Made by a program: the position numbers and the translations under genes. Shown piece by piece: positions 31,148 to 40,362 of a DNA stretch of 54,569 nt (its first letter is position 1; the number at the start of each line of letters is the position of its first letter). Below the pieces are notes generated by a model that made no database searches, had not been told where the DNA came from, and saw nothing but the letters and a program-made list of their open reading frames with translations. This DNA is from Bradyrhizobium sp. NAS96.2. Its GTDB lineage: Bacteria > Pseudomonadota > Alphaproteobacteria > Rhizobiales > Xanthobacteraceae. Where the stretch lies: the NCBI RefSeq assembly GCF_001908235.1, contig NZ_LGHK01000061.1:1-54569 (forward strand), written 5' to 3'.

Positions 31148-32347
31148 CTATGCCTTCAGCGCCTTGGCCGCGCCGTCGCGCAGCATCGCCGCGATCTCCT
31201 CAGTCGAGAAACCCGCCTCGCGCAGGATCGCTTCACTGTGCTCGCCGAGCCGCGGCGCCAACCGGTGCGGCTCGACCTTGGTCTCCGACCATCGCGCCGA
31301 CGGCGTCATGCTGCGGATGCGGCCTTCGGTCGGATGTTCGACGACGGGGAAGACGCCGGTCGCGACCATATGCGGGTCCTCGAGCAGGCTCTCGAGATCG
31401 TGCATCGGCATCACGGGCACGTCGGCCTTCTCGAGGATCGCGTTCCATTCAGCCGTGGTCTTGGTCTGCAGGATGCGCGCGAGCTCGGCGTACACGACAT
31501 CGATGTTGGTGGCGCGGCCGGCGAAGGTCGCGAATTTCGGATCGCTGCGCAGATCGTCGCGGCCGGTCGCCTTGAAGAAATTCTCCCACTGCTTGTCGTT
31601 GTAGACGATCACGCAGATATAGCCGTCGAGCGTCTTGTAAGGCCGCCGGTCCGGCGAGAGGTGGCGGGCATAGCCGCCCTTGTCGAGCGGCGGATCGTAG
31701 GTCAGCCCGCCCATGTGGTCGCCCATGACGAAGCCTGCCATGGTCTCGAACATCGGAATGTCGACGCGCTGGCCCTGCCCGGTGCGGTCGCGATGTACCA
31801 GGCTCGCGCAGATCGCGCCGACCGCGGTGAGGCCCACGATACGATCGACCAGCGCATTCGGCACGTAGCGCGGCACGCCGTCCGAGGTCTGCGCCATCAG
31901 CGCCGGCAGCGCAGTCGCGCCCTGGATCAGATCGTCATAGGCGGGCTTCGCGGCATACGGCCCGTCCTGGCCGAAGCCGAACACGCCGGCATAGATCAGC
32001 CGCGGATTGACCTTGGCGACGACGTCGTAGCCGAGTTGCAGCCGCGCCATCGCCTGCGGGCGCACATTGTAGACCAGCACATCGGCCTTCGCGATCAGCC
32101 GCAGCACGGCCTCGCGCCCCGCCGGCTTCTTCAGGTCGAGGCAGATCGAGCGTTTGCTGCGGTTAGTGTTGAGGAACACCGGTCCCATGCCGGGATGCCG
32201 GGTCGGGCCGATCTGCCGCGTCACGTCGCCGTCAGGCGATTCCACCTTGATGACATCGGCGCCGTAGTCGCCAAGCATCTGCGTGGCGTAGGGTCCCATC
32301 AGCACGGTCGTCATGTCGACGACCTTGATACCCTGCAATGGTCCCAT
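31148..32347 (-). CDS. CoA-transferase, CaiB/BaiF family (class III)
   Basis: A 399-residue class III CoA-transferase. VVDMTTVLMGPYATQMLGDYGADVIKVE at residues 9-36 is the conserved N-terminal region, and GPYAAKPAYDDLIQGATAL contains the predicted catalytic Asp138. The C-terminal region is complete for the family. It exchanges CoA between acids and would activate the substrate of the dehydrogenase next to it. The enzyme is first in the putative minus-strand operon with the acyl-CoA dehydrogenase, and likely the thiolase-like and DUF35 genes beyond the repeat. The actual acid is unknown. Confidence 0.9.
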   Translation of the reverse strand: MGPLQGIKVVDMTTVLMGPYATQMLGDYGADVIKVESPDGDVTRQIGPTRHPGMGPVFLNTNRSKRSICLDLKKPAGREAVLRLIAKADVLVYNVRPQAMARLQLGYDVVAKVNPRLIYAGVFGFGQDGPYAAKPAYDDLIQGATALPALMAQTSDGVPRYVPNALVDRIVGLTAVGAICASLVHRDRTGQGQRVDIPMFETMAGFVMGDHMGGLTYDPPLDKGGYARHLSPDRRPYKTLDGYICVIVYNDKQWENFFKATGRDDLRSDPKFATFAGRATNIDVVYAELARILQTKTTAEWNAILEKADVPVMPMHDLESLLEDPHMVATGVFPVVEHPTEGRIRSMTPSARWSETKVEPHRLAPRLGEHSEAILREAGFSTEEIAAMLRDGAAKALKA

Positions 32348-32492
32348 CGTGCTGCTCGCTCCCCGGCTGTTCTGGATTGAAGCCTAGTAACGGGAGGTTT
32401 TCTCGGAGATCAAGCTGCGCCGGGCGTATGGGCGCATGCGCGGTGGCGGCCGGCGGTTTCCGCGAAGCGGAACGCGTGCATTGCATCAGAGC

Positions 32493-32532
32493 CGGTGGAG
32501 GGTGGGCACGGCGCACGCGCCCTTGCCCATCC
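32493..32532. repeat. Short repeat (GGTGGGCACGGCGCACGC type)
   Basis: GGAGGGTGGGCACGGCGCAC followed by GCGCCCTTGCCCATCC looks like a short palindromic element of a kind common in this group. It ends close to the stop of the 67-aa gene. Confidence 0.4.
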
Positions 32533-32735
32533 TACTGGCCACCCGTCATCACCTCGCGCGCCTTCAGGAGCTTCTCCAGTTCCGCGTTCTGCTGCTCGAG
32601 CCGCTGGGCGATGCGCTCCTCGACTTCGGCGCCGGCGGCGCCTGCGGCCTGCTCGATCAGCTGCCTGATATTGTCCCGGAGGATCGCGATGCGATCGTTC
32701 ACTTCCGACAGCGACAGAGACGTCTCGATTCCCAT
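32532..32735 (-). CDS. Small coiled-coil protein, 67 aa
   Basis: A highly charged helical protein: LSLSEVNDRIAILRDNIRQLIEQAAG and then EERIAQRLEQQNAELEKLLKAREV, with heptad-like hydrophobics throughout. GGGAGAA precedes the ATG. No signal peptide or membrane segment. It could be a structural or regulatory adaptor; the family was not recognised. It is downstream of the acyl-CoA ligase gene and upstream of the CoA-transferase, with 184 bases to the latter. Confidence 0.65.
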   Translation of the reverse strand: MGIETSLSLSEVNDRIAILRDNIRQLIEQAAGAAGAEVEERIAQRLEQQNAELEKLLKAREVMTGGQ

Positions 32736-32879
32736 GGTCCGTTCTCCCGGTGACTGGGCGCAGGCAGCTTAGCGCGACGGGAGGCGGCGGCCTATCCCCT
32801 AACCGCTTTAGTCACCCCCATCCCTACTGTGCATGGGGTTGTTTTCGATGTTTTCGATTCAACCCGGCCTCATCGCGCC

Positions 32880-34418
32880 TTAGCCCATGCCCTTGGCCAT
32901 CATCTCCCGCAGCGCGGTCTTCAGCACCTTGCCATAATTGTTCTTTGGCAGGGCATCGAGATAGACATAGCGCTTCGGCCGCTTGAAGCGAGCGATCGAG
33001 GCAAGGCAATGCGCGTCGAGCCTGCCGTCGTCGGGGGTGGCGCCATCCTCCAGCACGACGCAGGCGACGACGATCTCGCCCCATTCCGGATCCGGCACGC
33101 CAATCGCCGAGACCTCACGGACGTCGGGATGCGTCAACAGCGCTTCCTCGACCTCGCGCGGATAGATGTTGGTGCCGCCGGAGATGATGACGTCCTTGGA
33201 GCGGTCCGACAGCGTCAGGAAGCCGTCGGCATCGAGCCGGCCGACATCGCCGGTGCGCAGCCAGCCGTCCTTCAGCGTCTCGGCGTTGGCCTTCGGATTG
33301 TTCCAGTAGCCGAGCATCACGGTCGCGCCCTTGACCTCGATCTCGCCGGTCTCGCCTGCGGGCAGCGGCTTGCCGTCCTTGCCGGTGATGCGCACGGTGA
33401 CGACGCTCTGTGCGGTGCCGACCGACGCCAGCCGTTCGAGATAGCGCGGATGATCGCTCTGGGCGTGCCAGCCGCGCGACAGCGCCGTGATCGTCATCGG
33501 CGACTCACCCTGGCCGTAGATCTGCACGAAGCGCTGGCCCATCGTCGCCATCGCGTCCAGGATGTCTGCGGTATACATCGGCCCGCCGCCATAGATGATG
33601 GTGCGCAGCCCCTCGCCGTTCTCGCCGCGCTTCCTGGCGGCATCGACCAGGCGGCGCACCATCGTCGGCGCCGCGAACATCACGACATTGTCGAGCTGGC
33701 GGCCGAGGTTGAGCACCTCGTCCGGATCGAAGCCGCCGGACTCCGGAACGACGTGGCGGCCGCCCATCCGGACATGGGGGAAATTGTAGAGGCCGGCGCC
33801 ATGCGAGATCGGCGCCGCATAGAGCGAGGCATCGTGCGGCGTCGCGGGATCGACGTCGGCCAAATAGCACAGCGACATCGCCAGCAGATTGCCGTGGCTG
33901 AGCATCACGCCCTTGGGACGGCCGGTCGTGCCCGATGTATAGAACAGCCAGGCGAGATCGTTGCTTTCGCGCGGCAGCGGCGCGGGCGCGCCCTCGCCGC
34001 TCCGTATCGTTTTGTACGCGTCGCTGTCGACCGACAGCAGGGTCATGCCGGCTGGGCAATCGTCCTTGGCTTCCGTCAGCGCACCGATCGTGTCATCGGA
34101 GACGAAAGCGAGTTTTGCGCCGCCATTGCCGCAGATCCACGCCGCCTCACGACCGTGCAGCTTGGCGTTGATCGGGATCGCGGCCGCGCCGATCCACCAG
34201 ATTCCGTAGAGGCATTCGAGATATTGCGTGCAGTTCGAGGCAAACAGCGCGACATGGTCGCCGGCGGCAACGCCGTGATCGCGCGCCAGCGCCGCCCCGA
34301 TCGAGGCGGCGCGGCGGGCAAAGGTCGCGTAGTCGGCGTCGAGGTCGAAGCCGGTCAGCAGCGCCGGCGCATCGGGACGTGCCCGCGCCGTCGCCGCCAG
34401 CCATTCGGCAATGTTCAA
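32880..34418 (-). CDS. Acyl-CoA ligase (AMP-dependent synthetase)
   Basis: A 512-residue adenylate-forming ligase. ATP loop TSGTTGRPKG at 161-170, YGQGESPMT, GWLRTGDVGRLDADGFLTLSDRSKDVIISGGTNIYPREVEE and a C-terminal NNYGKVLK with the catalytic lysine are all present. The substrate is a fatty or aromatic acid and cannot be told from sequence. Its start is one base after the stop of the thiolase at 34420, so the two genes form a tight operon that could activate an acid and, after beta-oxidation, cleave it. A 144-base gap with no clear terminator follows before the 67-aa gene. Confidence 0.92.
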   Translation of the reverse strand: MNIAEWLAATARARPDAPALLTGFDLDADYATFARRAASIGAALARDHGVAAGDHVALFASNCTQYLECLYGIWWIGAAAIPINAKLHGREAAWICGNGGAKLAFVSDDTIGALTEAKDDCPAGMTLLSVDSDAYKTIRSGEGAPAPLPRESNDLAWLFYTSGTTGRPKGVMLSHGNLLAMSLCYLADVDPATPHDASLYAAPISHGAGLYNFPHVRMGGRHVVPESGGFDPDEVLNLGRQLDNVVMFAAPTMVRRLVDAARKRGENGEGLRTIIYGGGPMYTADILDAMATMGQRFVQIYGQGESPMTITALSRGWHAQSDHPRYLERLASVGTAQSVVTVRITGKDGKPLPAGETGEIEVKGATVMLGYWNNPKANAETLKDGWLRTGDVGRLDADGFLTLSDRSKDVIISGGTNIYPREVEEALLTHPDVREVSAIGVPDPEWGEIVVACVVLEDGATPDDGRLDAHCLASIARFKRPKRYVYLDALPKNNYGKVLKTALREMMAKGMG

Positions 34419-34419
34419 G

Positions 34420-35592
34420 CTACTTCGCCGGCTCGAGAATCGAGACGTAGTTGGCGACCGCAGCGCCGCCCATGTTGAAGATGCCGCCGATCTGCGGGTT
34501 CTTGAGCTGCATGCCCTCGGGCCCCTGGCCTGCGAGTTGCATCGCGCTCATCACGTGCATGGAGACGCCGGTGGCGCCGATCGGATGGCCCTTGGCCTTG
34601 AGGCCACCGGACGGATTGACCGGCAGCTTGCCGTCCTTCTGGGTCCAGCCTTCCATGATCGCGCGGGCGCCCTGGCCCTTCGGCGTCAGGCCCATCGCTT
34701 CATATTCGATCAGTTCGGCGACCGTGAAGCAGTCATGGGTTTCGACGAAGGAGAGATCGGAGAGTTTCAGGCCGGCCTTGTCCAGCGCGCGCTGCCAGGC
34801 AACGGTGCAGCCTTCGAACTGCAGGATGTCGCGCTTGGACATCGGCAGGAAATCCTGCGCGTGGGCGGTGGCGCGGATGTTCACCGCCTTGCCCATGGAT
34901 CTGGCGGTCTCGGCGTCGGTCAGCACCAGCGCGGCGGCGCCGTCGGAGACCAGCGAGCAATCGGTGCGCTTCAAGGGACCCGCGACGAACGGGTTCTTCT
35001 CGCTCTCGGCGCGGCAGAACTCGAAGCCGAAATCCTTGCGCATCTGCGCATAGGGGTTGGCGACGCCGTTCTTGTGGTTCTTGGCGGCGATCATCGCCAG
35101 CGCGTCCGACTGGTCGCCGTATTTCTGGAAATAGGCCTGCGCGATCTTGCCGAACACGCCGGCGAAGCCGCCGACCGTATCGCCGTCCTCGGGCAGATAG
35201 GACGCCTTCAAGAGGTTCTTGCCGATCTCCGGGCCCGGCGTCCTGGTCATCTGCTCGACGCCGACAACCAGCACGATCTTCGCGGCACCCGCCTCGATGG
35301 CGCGGATGCCCTGGTGCACGGCGGCCGACCCGGTGGCGCAGGCGTTCTCGACCCGGGTGGTCGGCTTGAAGCGCAGTGCCGGATTGGCCTGCAGCACCAG
35401 CGAAGCCGTGAAATCCTGCGGCGAGAAGCCGGCGTTGAAATGGCCGAGCATGATCTCATCGACATCGGACGCGGCAATGCCGGCATCGGCGAGCGCCTCA
35501 TTGGCGACCTTGACCACGAGACTCTCGACGGTCTCCGCGTCGAACTTACCGAATGGCGTGTGCGCCCAACCCACAATGCTGGCTGCTGTCAT
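34420..35592 (-). CDS. Acetyl-CoA acetyltransferase (thiolase, SCP-x-like group)
   Basis: A 390-residue thiolase that retains the nucleophile: Cys85 in VENACATGSAAV. NPSGGLKAKGHPIGATG gives the C-terminal His. The overall look (VETHDCFTVAELIEYEAMGL) puts it in the SCP-x/acetyl-CoA acetyltransferase group rather than the PhaA group. I start at the ATG at 35592 with GGGAGA upstream. It is head of an operon with the acyl-CoA ligase. It contrasts with the cysteine-less relative at 28671, so the two thiolase-fold proteins here probably have different reactions. Confidence 0.9.
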   Translation of the reverse strand: MTAASIVGWAHTPFGKFDAETVESLVVKVANEALADAGIAASDVDEIMLGHFNAGFSPQDFTASLVLQANPALRFKPTTRVENACATGSAAVHQGIRAIEAGAAKIVLVVGVEQMTRTPGPEIGKNLLKASYLPEDGDTVGGFAGVFGKIAQAYFQKYGDQSDALAMIAAKNHKNGVANPYAQMRKDFGFEFCRAESEKNPFVAGPLKRTDCSLVSDGAAALVLTDAETARSMGKAVNIRATAHAQDFLPMSKRDILQFEGCTVAWQRALDKAGLKLSDLSFVETHDCFTVAELIEYEAMGLTPKGQGARAIMEGWTQKDGKLPVNPSGGLKAKGHPIGATGVSMHVMSAMQLAGQGPEGMQLKNPQIGGIFNMGGAAVANYVSILEPAK

Positions 35593-35636
35593 GGCCGTAT
35601 CTCCCTGTTCCTGTTCGGGAGTTATGTAGCGTATCT

Positions 35637-36287
35637 TTAGCCAGCTTTCAGCGTTTTCATCGCCTTGGCGCACATGGCGGTTATGCCGGGCCAGTTGCCG
35701 GCGCGGATATCGGCCGCCGGGCACAGCCAGGAGCCGCCGACTGCCAGCACATTGGGCTCGGCGAGCCAGGTCGCCGCATTGGCCTCACCAATTCCGCCGG
35801 TCGGACAGACCCTGACGTTCGGAAATGGACCGGCCAAGGCGCGCAGTGCCTTGATACCGCCGGCCTGCTCGGCGGGGAAGAATTTGACGACGTCGAAGCC
35901 GTGCGCCAGTGCCTGCATCAGCTCGGACGCGGTCGCGATCCCCGGTGCGAAAGGCAGCCGGCTGGCGGCGACCGCCTTCAGCAGCTCGGGCGTCGCGCCC
36001 GGGCTGATCCCGAACCGCGCGCCGAGCGCCTCGGCGCGGGCCAGATCGTCGGCATTGAGGATGGTGCCGATCCCGACCACGGCGTCGGGCACCTCGGCGA
36101 TGATGGCCTTGGCCGCATCGACCGCGACCGCGGTGCGCAGCGTCACCTCCAGCGTCCGCACGCCGCCCGCGACCAATGCCCTGGCGAGCGGCACGGCGTC
36201 GGCAAGCCGCTCGATGGTCAGCACCGGGATCACGGTGGCCTGGCGGATCAGCTCGGCGATCTGGTCCTGCTTCGATGTCGTTGTCAT
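35637..36287 (-). CDS. eda: KDPG/KHG aldolase (2-dehydro-3-deoxy-phosphogluconate aldolase)
   Basis: A 216-residue class I aldolase. TLEVTLRT (Glu47) and FDVVKFFPAE with the Schiff-base Lys135 are the standard active-site elements. It cleaves 2-keto-3-deoxy-6-phosphogluconate (or 4-hydroxy-2-oxoglutarate) to pyruvate and an aldehyde such as glyceraldehyde 3-phosphate. Its start overlaps the stop of kdgK by ATGA, so kinase and aldolase are translationally coupled. It is last in the minus-strand sugar-acid operon. A 28-residue open extension upstream of ATG 36287 overlaps kdgK and was not used. Confidence 0.94.
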   Translation of the reverse strand: MTTTSKQDQIAELIRQATVIPVLTIERLADAVPLARALVAGGVRTLEVTLRTAVAVDAAKAIIAEVPDAVVGIGTILNADDLARAEALGARFGISPGATPELLKAVAASRLPFAPGIATASELMQALAHGFDVVKFFPAEQAGGIKALRALAGPFPNVRVCPTGGIGEANAATWLAEPNVLAVGGSWLCPAADIRAGNWPGITAMCAKAMKTLKAG

Positions 36288-37240
36288 AGCGAGGCCTTGC
36301 GGGATGGTGGGGGACGAGGCGCCTTCCTGGGCGGCATGGCGTAGCGTGGAATGATCGCACCGGGATAGCACACCACGACGCCGGCCAGACGATGGCCGGC
36401 GCGCGCCGCCTCTGTGGGCTCGGCGCCACCGAGACGTGCGGCGAGATAGGCCGCGGCGAAACTGTCGCCGGCCGCCGTGGTATCGACCACCGGTTTGATC
36501 AGCGGCTCCGCCCTCACCTCGTTTGTCCCCGCGGGGGAGCGCACGATGCAGGCAGGCTCGGCGAGCTTCAGCACGACCTCGGGGCTCGAGATGCCGGCGA
36601 GCAGCGCCGTGTTGCTCTCGCCGGGATAGAGCGGCGCCAGGTCTTCGGTCGAAGCGAGCACGATATCGGCGGTCTCGAACGCGCTGCTGAACACCTTCCG
36701 CGCGACGGTCAGGTCCGGCCAGCCGCGCGCGCGGAAATTGGTATCGAACGCGAAGCGCGTGCCCAAGAGCCGCGCCCGCTTCAGCGCCGCCATCAGCCGC
36801 TCCCGTCCGTCCTCGCGCAGGATCGAGAGCGTGATCGCCGAGAGATAGACGAGGTCGTACGTCGCGAGCGAGTTCAGGAGATCTTCCGTCTCGGGCAGGT
36901 CCATCAGCTCGCGCGCGGCGGCGCTGTCGCGCCAGTGGAAGAAGCGCCGCTCGCCCTTGTCGTCGGTCTGGATCAGATAGAGCCCGGGCAGCTTGCCCGC
37001 CAATCGCGCGACATGCTTGGTCCCGATGCCTTCCGCCGCCCAGCCGGCGATCATCTCATCGCTGAGCGGATCATCGCCAAGCGCCGTGATGTAATCGATG
37101 TGGACGCCGAGCCGCGACAGATAGACCGCGGTGTTGAGCGTGTCGCCGCCATAGGATCGCGAATACAGCCCGCCGGGCTGGCCGCCCGGCGCCTGACGCA
37201 GCTCGATCATGCATTCGCCGATGCTGGCAACCCTGGTCAT
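36284..37240 (-). CDS. kdgK: 2-keto-3-deoxygluconate kinase (PfkB family)
   Basis: A 318-residue ribokinase-family sugar kinase. YGGDTLNTAVYLSRLG (30-45) is the N-terminal substrate motif, FAFDTNFRARGW (164-175) matches the KDG kinase group, and VVDTTAAGDSFAAAYLAAR carries the catalytic Asp259. It makes KDPG from 2-keto-3-deoxygluconate for the coupled aldolase. The C-terminus is a short basic Pro-rich tail. The gene follows denD by 26 bases. Its substrate would be supplied by the IlvD/Edd-type dehydratase at 44275. Confidence 0.92.
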   Translation of the reverse strand: MTRVASIGECMIELRQAPGGQPGGLYSRSYGGDTLNTAVYLSRLGVHIDYITALGDDPLSDEMIAGWAAEGIGTKHVARLAGKLPGLYLIQTDDKGERRFFHWRDSAAARELMDLPETEDLLNSLATYDLVYLSAITLSILREDGRERLMAALKRARLLGTRFAFDTNFRARGWPDLTVARKVFSSAFETADIVLASTEDLAPLYPGESNTALLAGISSPEVVLKLAEPACIVRSPAGTNEVRAEPLIKPVVDTTAAGDSFAAAYLAARLGGAEPTEAARAGHRLAGVVVCYPGAIIPRYAMPPRKAPRPPPSRKASL

Positions 37241-37266
37241 ACCAAGACCCGTGCGCCTGAGCGGAG

Positions 37267-38253
37267 CTAGGCGGCGAACTTGCCGCCGAGTTCGTCCTCG
37301 ATGTGGATGCGGATGATGTCGTCGAACGTCTTCTCGGCGGTGGTGAAGCCGAGCTTCAGCGCGCGGTCGGTAGCGAAATCGCGCGGCCAGCCCGAGACGA
37401 TGCTGATGATGGTCGGATCGGGCACCCGCTTGATCCGCGCGGTGACGTTCTTGCCGGCGACGCGCTCCAGCGAGGCGATCTGCTCACCGACGGTGACGGA
37501 CATCCCGGGCATGCTGAGATTGCGCCGCGGCCCCATCGCATTGAGGTCCATCGTTCCCGCATGGATGAGGAATCCGACCGCTGACTTCGGCGAGGCGTGC
37601 CAATGCCGGACATCCTCGGACACCGGCAGAACAGCCTCCTCGCCCGCCAGCGGCTCGCGGATGATGTTGGAGAAGAAGCCGGACGCCGCCTTGTTCGGCT
37701 TGCCCGGGCGCACGCAGATCGTCGGCAGGCGGATCGAGATGCCGTCCAGCAGACCCTTGCGGGTGTAGTCGTTGATCAGGAGCTCGCAGATCGACTTCTG
37801 CGTGCCATAGCTGGTCAGCGGCGTGTGGAAGAACTCGTCGCCGATCTTCTCGGGGAACGGGGCGCCGAACACCGCGATCGAAGACGTGAACACCAGCCGC
37901 GGCTTATAGCCGCCGCCGACGGCGCGGATCGCGTCGATCAGATAGCGAGTGCCGTCGAGATTGATCCGGTAGCCCTTGTCGAACTCGGCTTCCGCCTCGC
38001 CCGAGACGATCGCGGCGAGATGGAAGATCACGTCGGGGCGCTCGGCGATCAGGGGTGCAGCAGCGCCGGCATCGGCAAAATCGGAGGCGACGACACTGAC
38101 CGGGATCGCGGCGTTCGCAGGCTTCTGCGGCGCAACCACGTCCTGCAAGGTCATCCTGGTGATGTCCTGCTTGCCGAGACGGCCCTCACGCAGCAGACGC
38201 TCGGTCAGCTTGCGGCCGACCATGCCGGCGGCGCCCAGAATCAGAATGTGCAC
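37267..38253 (-). CDS. denD: DenD-like NAD-dependent epimerase/dehydratase (sugar-acid dehydrogenase)
   Basis: A 328-residue extended SDR. GAAGMVG at 7-13 binds NAD, FTSSIAVFG gives Ser124/125, and SYGTQK gives Tyr149 and Lys153. The closest group I know is D-erythronate dehydrogenase DenD, which oxidises C2 of an acid sugar. Here it sits in an operon of uptake genes, KDG kinase and aldolase, with none of the usual partners of the erythronate pathway (OtnK or OtnI). It may oxidise a related aldonate or uronate in this locus. The symbol is used on family resemblance and the substrate is not proven. Confidence 0.8.
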   Translation of the reverse strand: MHILILGAAGMVGRKLTERLLREGRLGKQDITRMTLQDVVAPQKPANAAIPVSVVASDFADAGAAAPLIAERPDVIFHLAAIVSGEAEAEFDKGYRINLDGTRYLIDAIRAVGGGYKPRLVFTSSIAVFGAPFPEKIGDEFFHTPLTSYGTQKSICELLINDYTRKGLLDGISIRLPTICVRPGKPNKAASGFFSNIIREPLAGEEAVLPVSEDVRHWHASPKSAVGFLIHAGTMDLNAMGPRRNLSMPGMSVTVGEQIASLERVAGKNVTARIKRVPDPTIISIVSGWPRDFATDRALKLGFTTAEKTFDDIIRIHIEDELGGKFAA

Positions 38254-38303
38254 GACCCTGCTCCTTTTCTTCTCTTGTTCGAATTCAGATGCGGGCCTTG
38301 CGC

Positions 38304-39227
38304 CTATTCCTTCACGGCACCCGTCATCGCCGAGACATAATGCTCAACGAAGAAGGCGTAAAGAATAACCAGCGGCAGCGAGCCGCATAGCGCCCCTGCC
38401 ATCAGGGAACCCCAGCGATAGATGTCACCGTCAACGAATTCGTTGACGATGGCGACCGGCACGGTCTTGTTCGGGGTCGATTGCAGGAATGTCAGCGCAT
38501 AGATGAACTCGTTCCAGCACAGCGTGAAGCAGAAGATGAAGGCCGAGATCAGGCCGGGAATGGCGAGCGGCAGCACGATCTTGATCAGGATCTGCCAGCG
38601 GCTGGCGCCGTCGATCAGCGCACACTCCTCGAGCTCGAACGGAATGGTCTTGAAATAGCCCATCAGAAGCCAGGTCGAGAACGGGATCAGGATCGTCGGA
38701 TAGGTCAGGATCAGCGCCAGCGGCGAATCGAACAGGCCGTACTGGAACACGACCGTCGCGAGCGGAATGAACAGGATCGACGGCGGCACCAGATAGGCCA
38801 GGAAGATCAGGCCGCCGACGACGTTGGCGCCCTTGTAGCGCAGCCGCACGATCGCGTAGGCCGCGAGCACGCTGGCGATGATCGACAGCACGGTGGCGCC
38901 GATCGCCACATACATCGTGTTCCAGAGCCAGTGCGGATAGTAGCTCTCGAACAGCAGCTTGTGGATGTGCTTGAAGGTCGGATTCCAGGTCCAGAACGGA
39001 TTGTACCTGTCGAGGTCGAGCAGCTGGTCGTCCGGCTTGATCGCCGTCAGCCCCATCCAATAGAACGGGAACAGCAGGATGATGACGATGATCGACAGCG
39101 GGATGTAGAGCGTCACGATCCGCCGCGGCACCGACTGCAGGTAGCTCATGCCCTCGCTGTTATCGACGCGCGCCGGCGTCGACAGGATGGACTTGAGGTC
39201 GGCCTTCTGTGCGGGGAGATCAGTCAT
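38304..39227 (-). CDS. Carbohydrate ABC transporter permease (MalG-type)
   Basis: A 307-residue permease with six hydrophobic segments. The EAA loop for contact with the ATPase reads EECALIDGASRWQILIKIVLPLAIPG. It forms the channel with the permease encoded just upstream. Its ATG at 39227 lies 65 bases after that gene's stop, in a region that carries a 24-base near-duplicate of the start context (39215-39238 and 39288-39311). No signal peptide is needed. Substrate is presumably the sugar or sugar acid catabolised by this operon. Confidence 0.92.
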   Translation of the reverse strand: MTDLPAQKADLKSILSTPARVDNSEGMSYLQSVPRRIVTLYIPLSIIVIILLFPFYWMGLTAIKPDDQLLDLDRYNPFWTWNPTFKHIHKLLFESYYPHWLWNTMYVAIGATVLSIIASVLAAYAIVRLRYKGANVVGGLIFLAYLVPPSILFIPLATVVFQYGLFDSPLALILTYPTILIPFSTWLLMGYFKTIPFELEECALIDGASRWQILIKIVLPLAIPGLISAFIFCFTLCWNEFIYALTFLQSTPNKTVPVAIVNEFVDGDIYRWGSLMAGALCGSLPLVILYAFFVEHYVSAMTGAVKE

Positions 39228-39245
39228 TGTTTTCTCCCGGGCGCG

Positions 39246-39259
39246 CGCGGGGCTTGCCC
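39246..39259. repeat. Small palindrome within a duplicated start region
   Basis: GCGGGGCTTGCCCC forms a short, near-perfect hairpin in the spacer between the two copies of the permease start context. The spacer is 49 bases long and looks like an inserted mini-element flanked by 24-base direct repeats (22 of 24 identical). Confidence 0.5.
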
Positions 39260-39292
39260 CGTTCGCGCAAAGATACCAGCAAGCGGCGGAGA

Positions 39293-40252
39293 TCAGTCAT
39301 TGCTCTCTCCCTGTTGCCACTTCCGGCGCTGCAGGCCGAACCAGGACACCATGATCGCGGCGAGCAGGAACGGGATCATCGCGCTTGAGATCGCAGCCCC
39401 CTCGCCCAATTGTCCGGCGATGATCGCGCGCTGATAGGACAGCGTCGCCATCAGATGGGTGGCGTTGACCGGGCCGCCGCGGGTCATCGCCCAGATCAGC
39501 TGGAAGTCGGTGAAGGTGAACAGCACCGAGAACGTCATCACGACGGCGATGATCGGCGTCAGCAAGGGATAGGTGATGAAGCGGAACATCTGCCAGCGCG
39601 AGGCGCCGTCGAGCGTCGCCGCTTCATAGAGCGACGGCTGCACGGTTTGCAGGCCCGCCAGCAGCGTGATCGCGACGAACGGCACGCCGCGCCAGATATT
39701 GGCGAAGATCACGCAGATCCGGGCCCAGGTGCTGTCGCCGAGGAAATTGATGTTTTGCGTGATCAGGCCGAGATGCTTCAGCGACCAGGAGATGATCGAG
39801 AACTGGGAATCGAAGATCCACCAGAATGCCAGCGCCGACAGCACGGTCGGCACGATGAAGGGGATCAGCACGGCGGCTCGCAGCAGCGCCTTGAACGGCA
39901 TGCGCTCGTTGAGCAGCAGCGCGAGATAGAGCCCGACCGCGAATTTGATGGCGCTGGCAATGGAAGTGTAGAGCAGCGTGTTGAACACCGACAGCCAGAA
40001 GATCGAATCGTCCCACAGCCATTCATAGTTCTCGGTGCCGATGTAGTGACCGACACGCCCGATCCGCGCATCCGTGAACGAGAGCCAGATCCCGAGCCCC
40101 AGCGGATAGGCCAGGAAGAAGATCAGGAACGCCATCGCCGGCACCATGAACCAGAAGCCGAGCCAGTTCTTGTTGTGGCGGAGCTTGTCCCAGGCGGTCG
40201 CTTCGCGGATTTCGGTCTTCGCACGTCGCGGCGCGAGCGCAATGTCAGCCAT
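39293..40252 (-). CDS. Carbohydrate ABC transporter permease (MalF-type)
   Basis: A 319-residue permease with six membrane segments and the EAA loop YEAATLDGASRWQMFRFITYPLL. It pairs with the MalG-type permease. Its last codons read QQGESND and the stop lies within one copy of the duplicated start region; in the other copy the same bases carry the start of the next permease. This suggests that the two genes once overlapped at ATGACTGA before a small insertion separated them. The gene follows the binding-protein gene by 110 bases. Confidence 0.92.
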   Translation of the reverse strand: MADIALAPRRAKTEIREATAWDKLRHNKNWLGFWFMVPAMAFLIFFLAYPLGLGIWLSFTDARIGRVGHYIGTENYEWLWDDSIFWLSVFNTLLYTSIASAIKFAVGLYLALLLNERMPFKALLRAAVLIPFIVPTVLSALAFWWIFDSQFSIISWSLKHLGLITQNINFLGDSTWARICVIFANIWRGVPFVAITLLAGLQTVQPSLYEAATLDGASRWQMFRFITYPLLTPIIAVVMTFSVLFTFTDFQLIWAMTRGGPVNATHLMATLSYQRAIIAGQLGEGAAISSAMIPFLLAAIMVSWFGLQRRKWQQGESND

Positions 40253-40362
40253 AGGCGATATCCCGATTGCTCAACGGATTGAGCATGACCACGCAATATT
40301 CCAGTGATGTCATTCCAAATGATGGTGCGAGCGGCGGCGATCCGCCGCCCGCGCCGATCACA

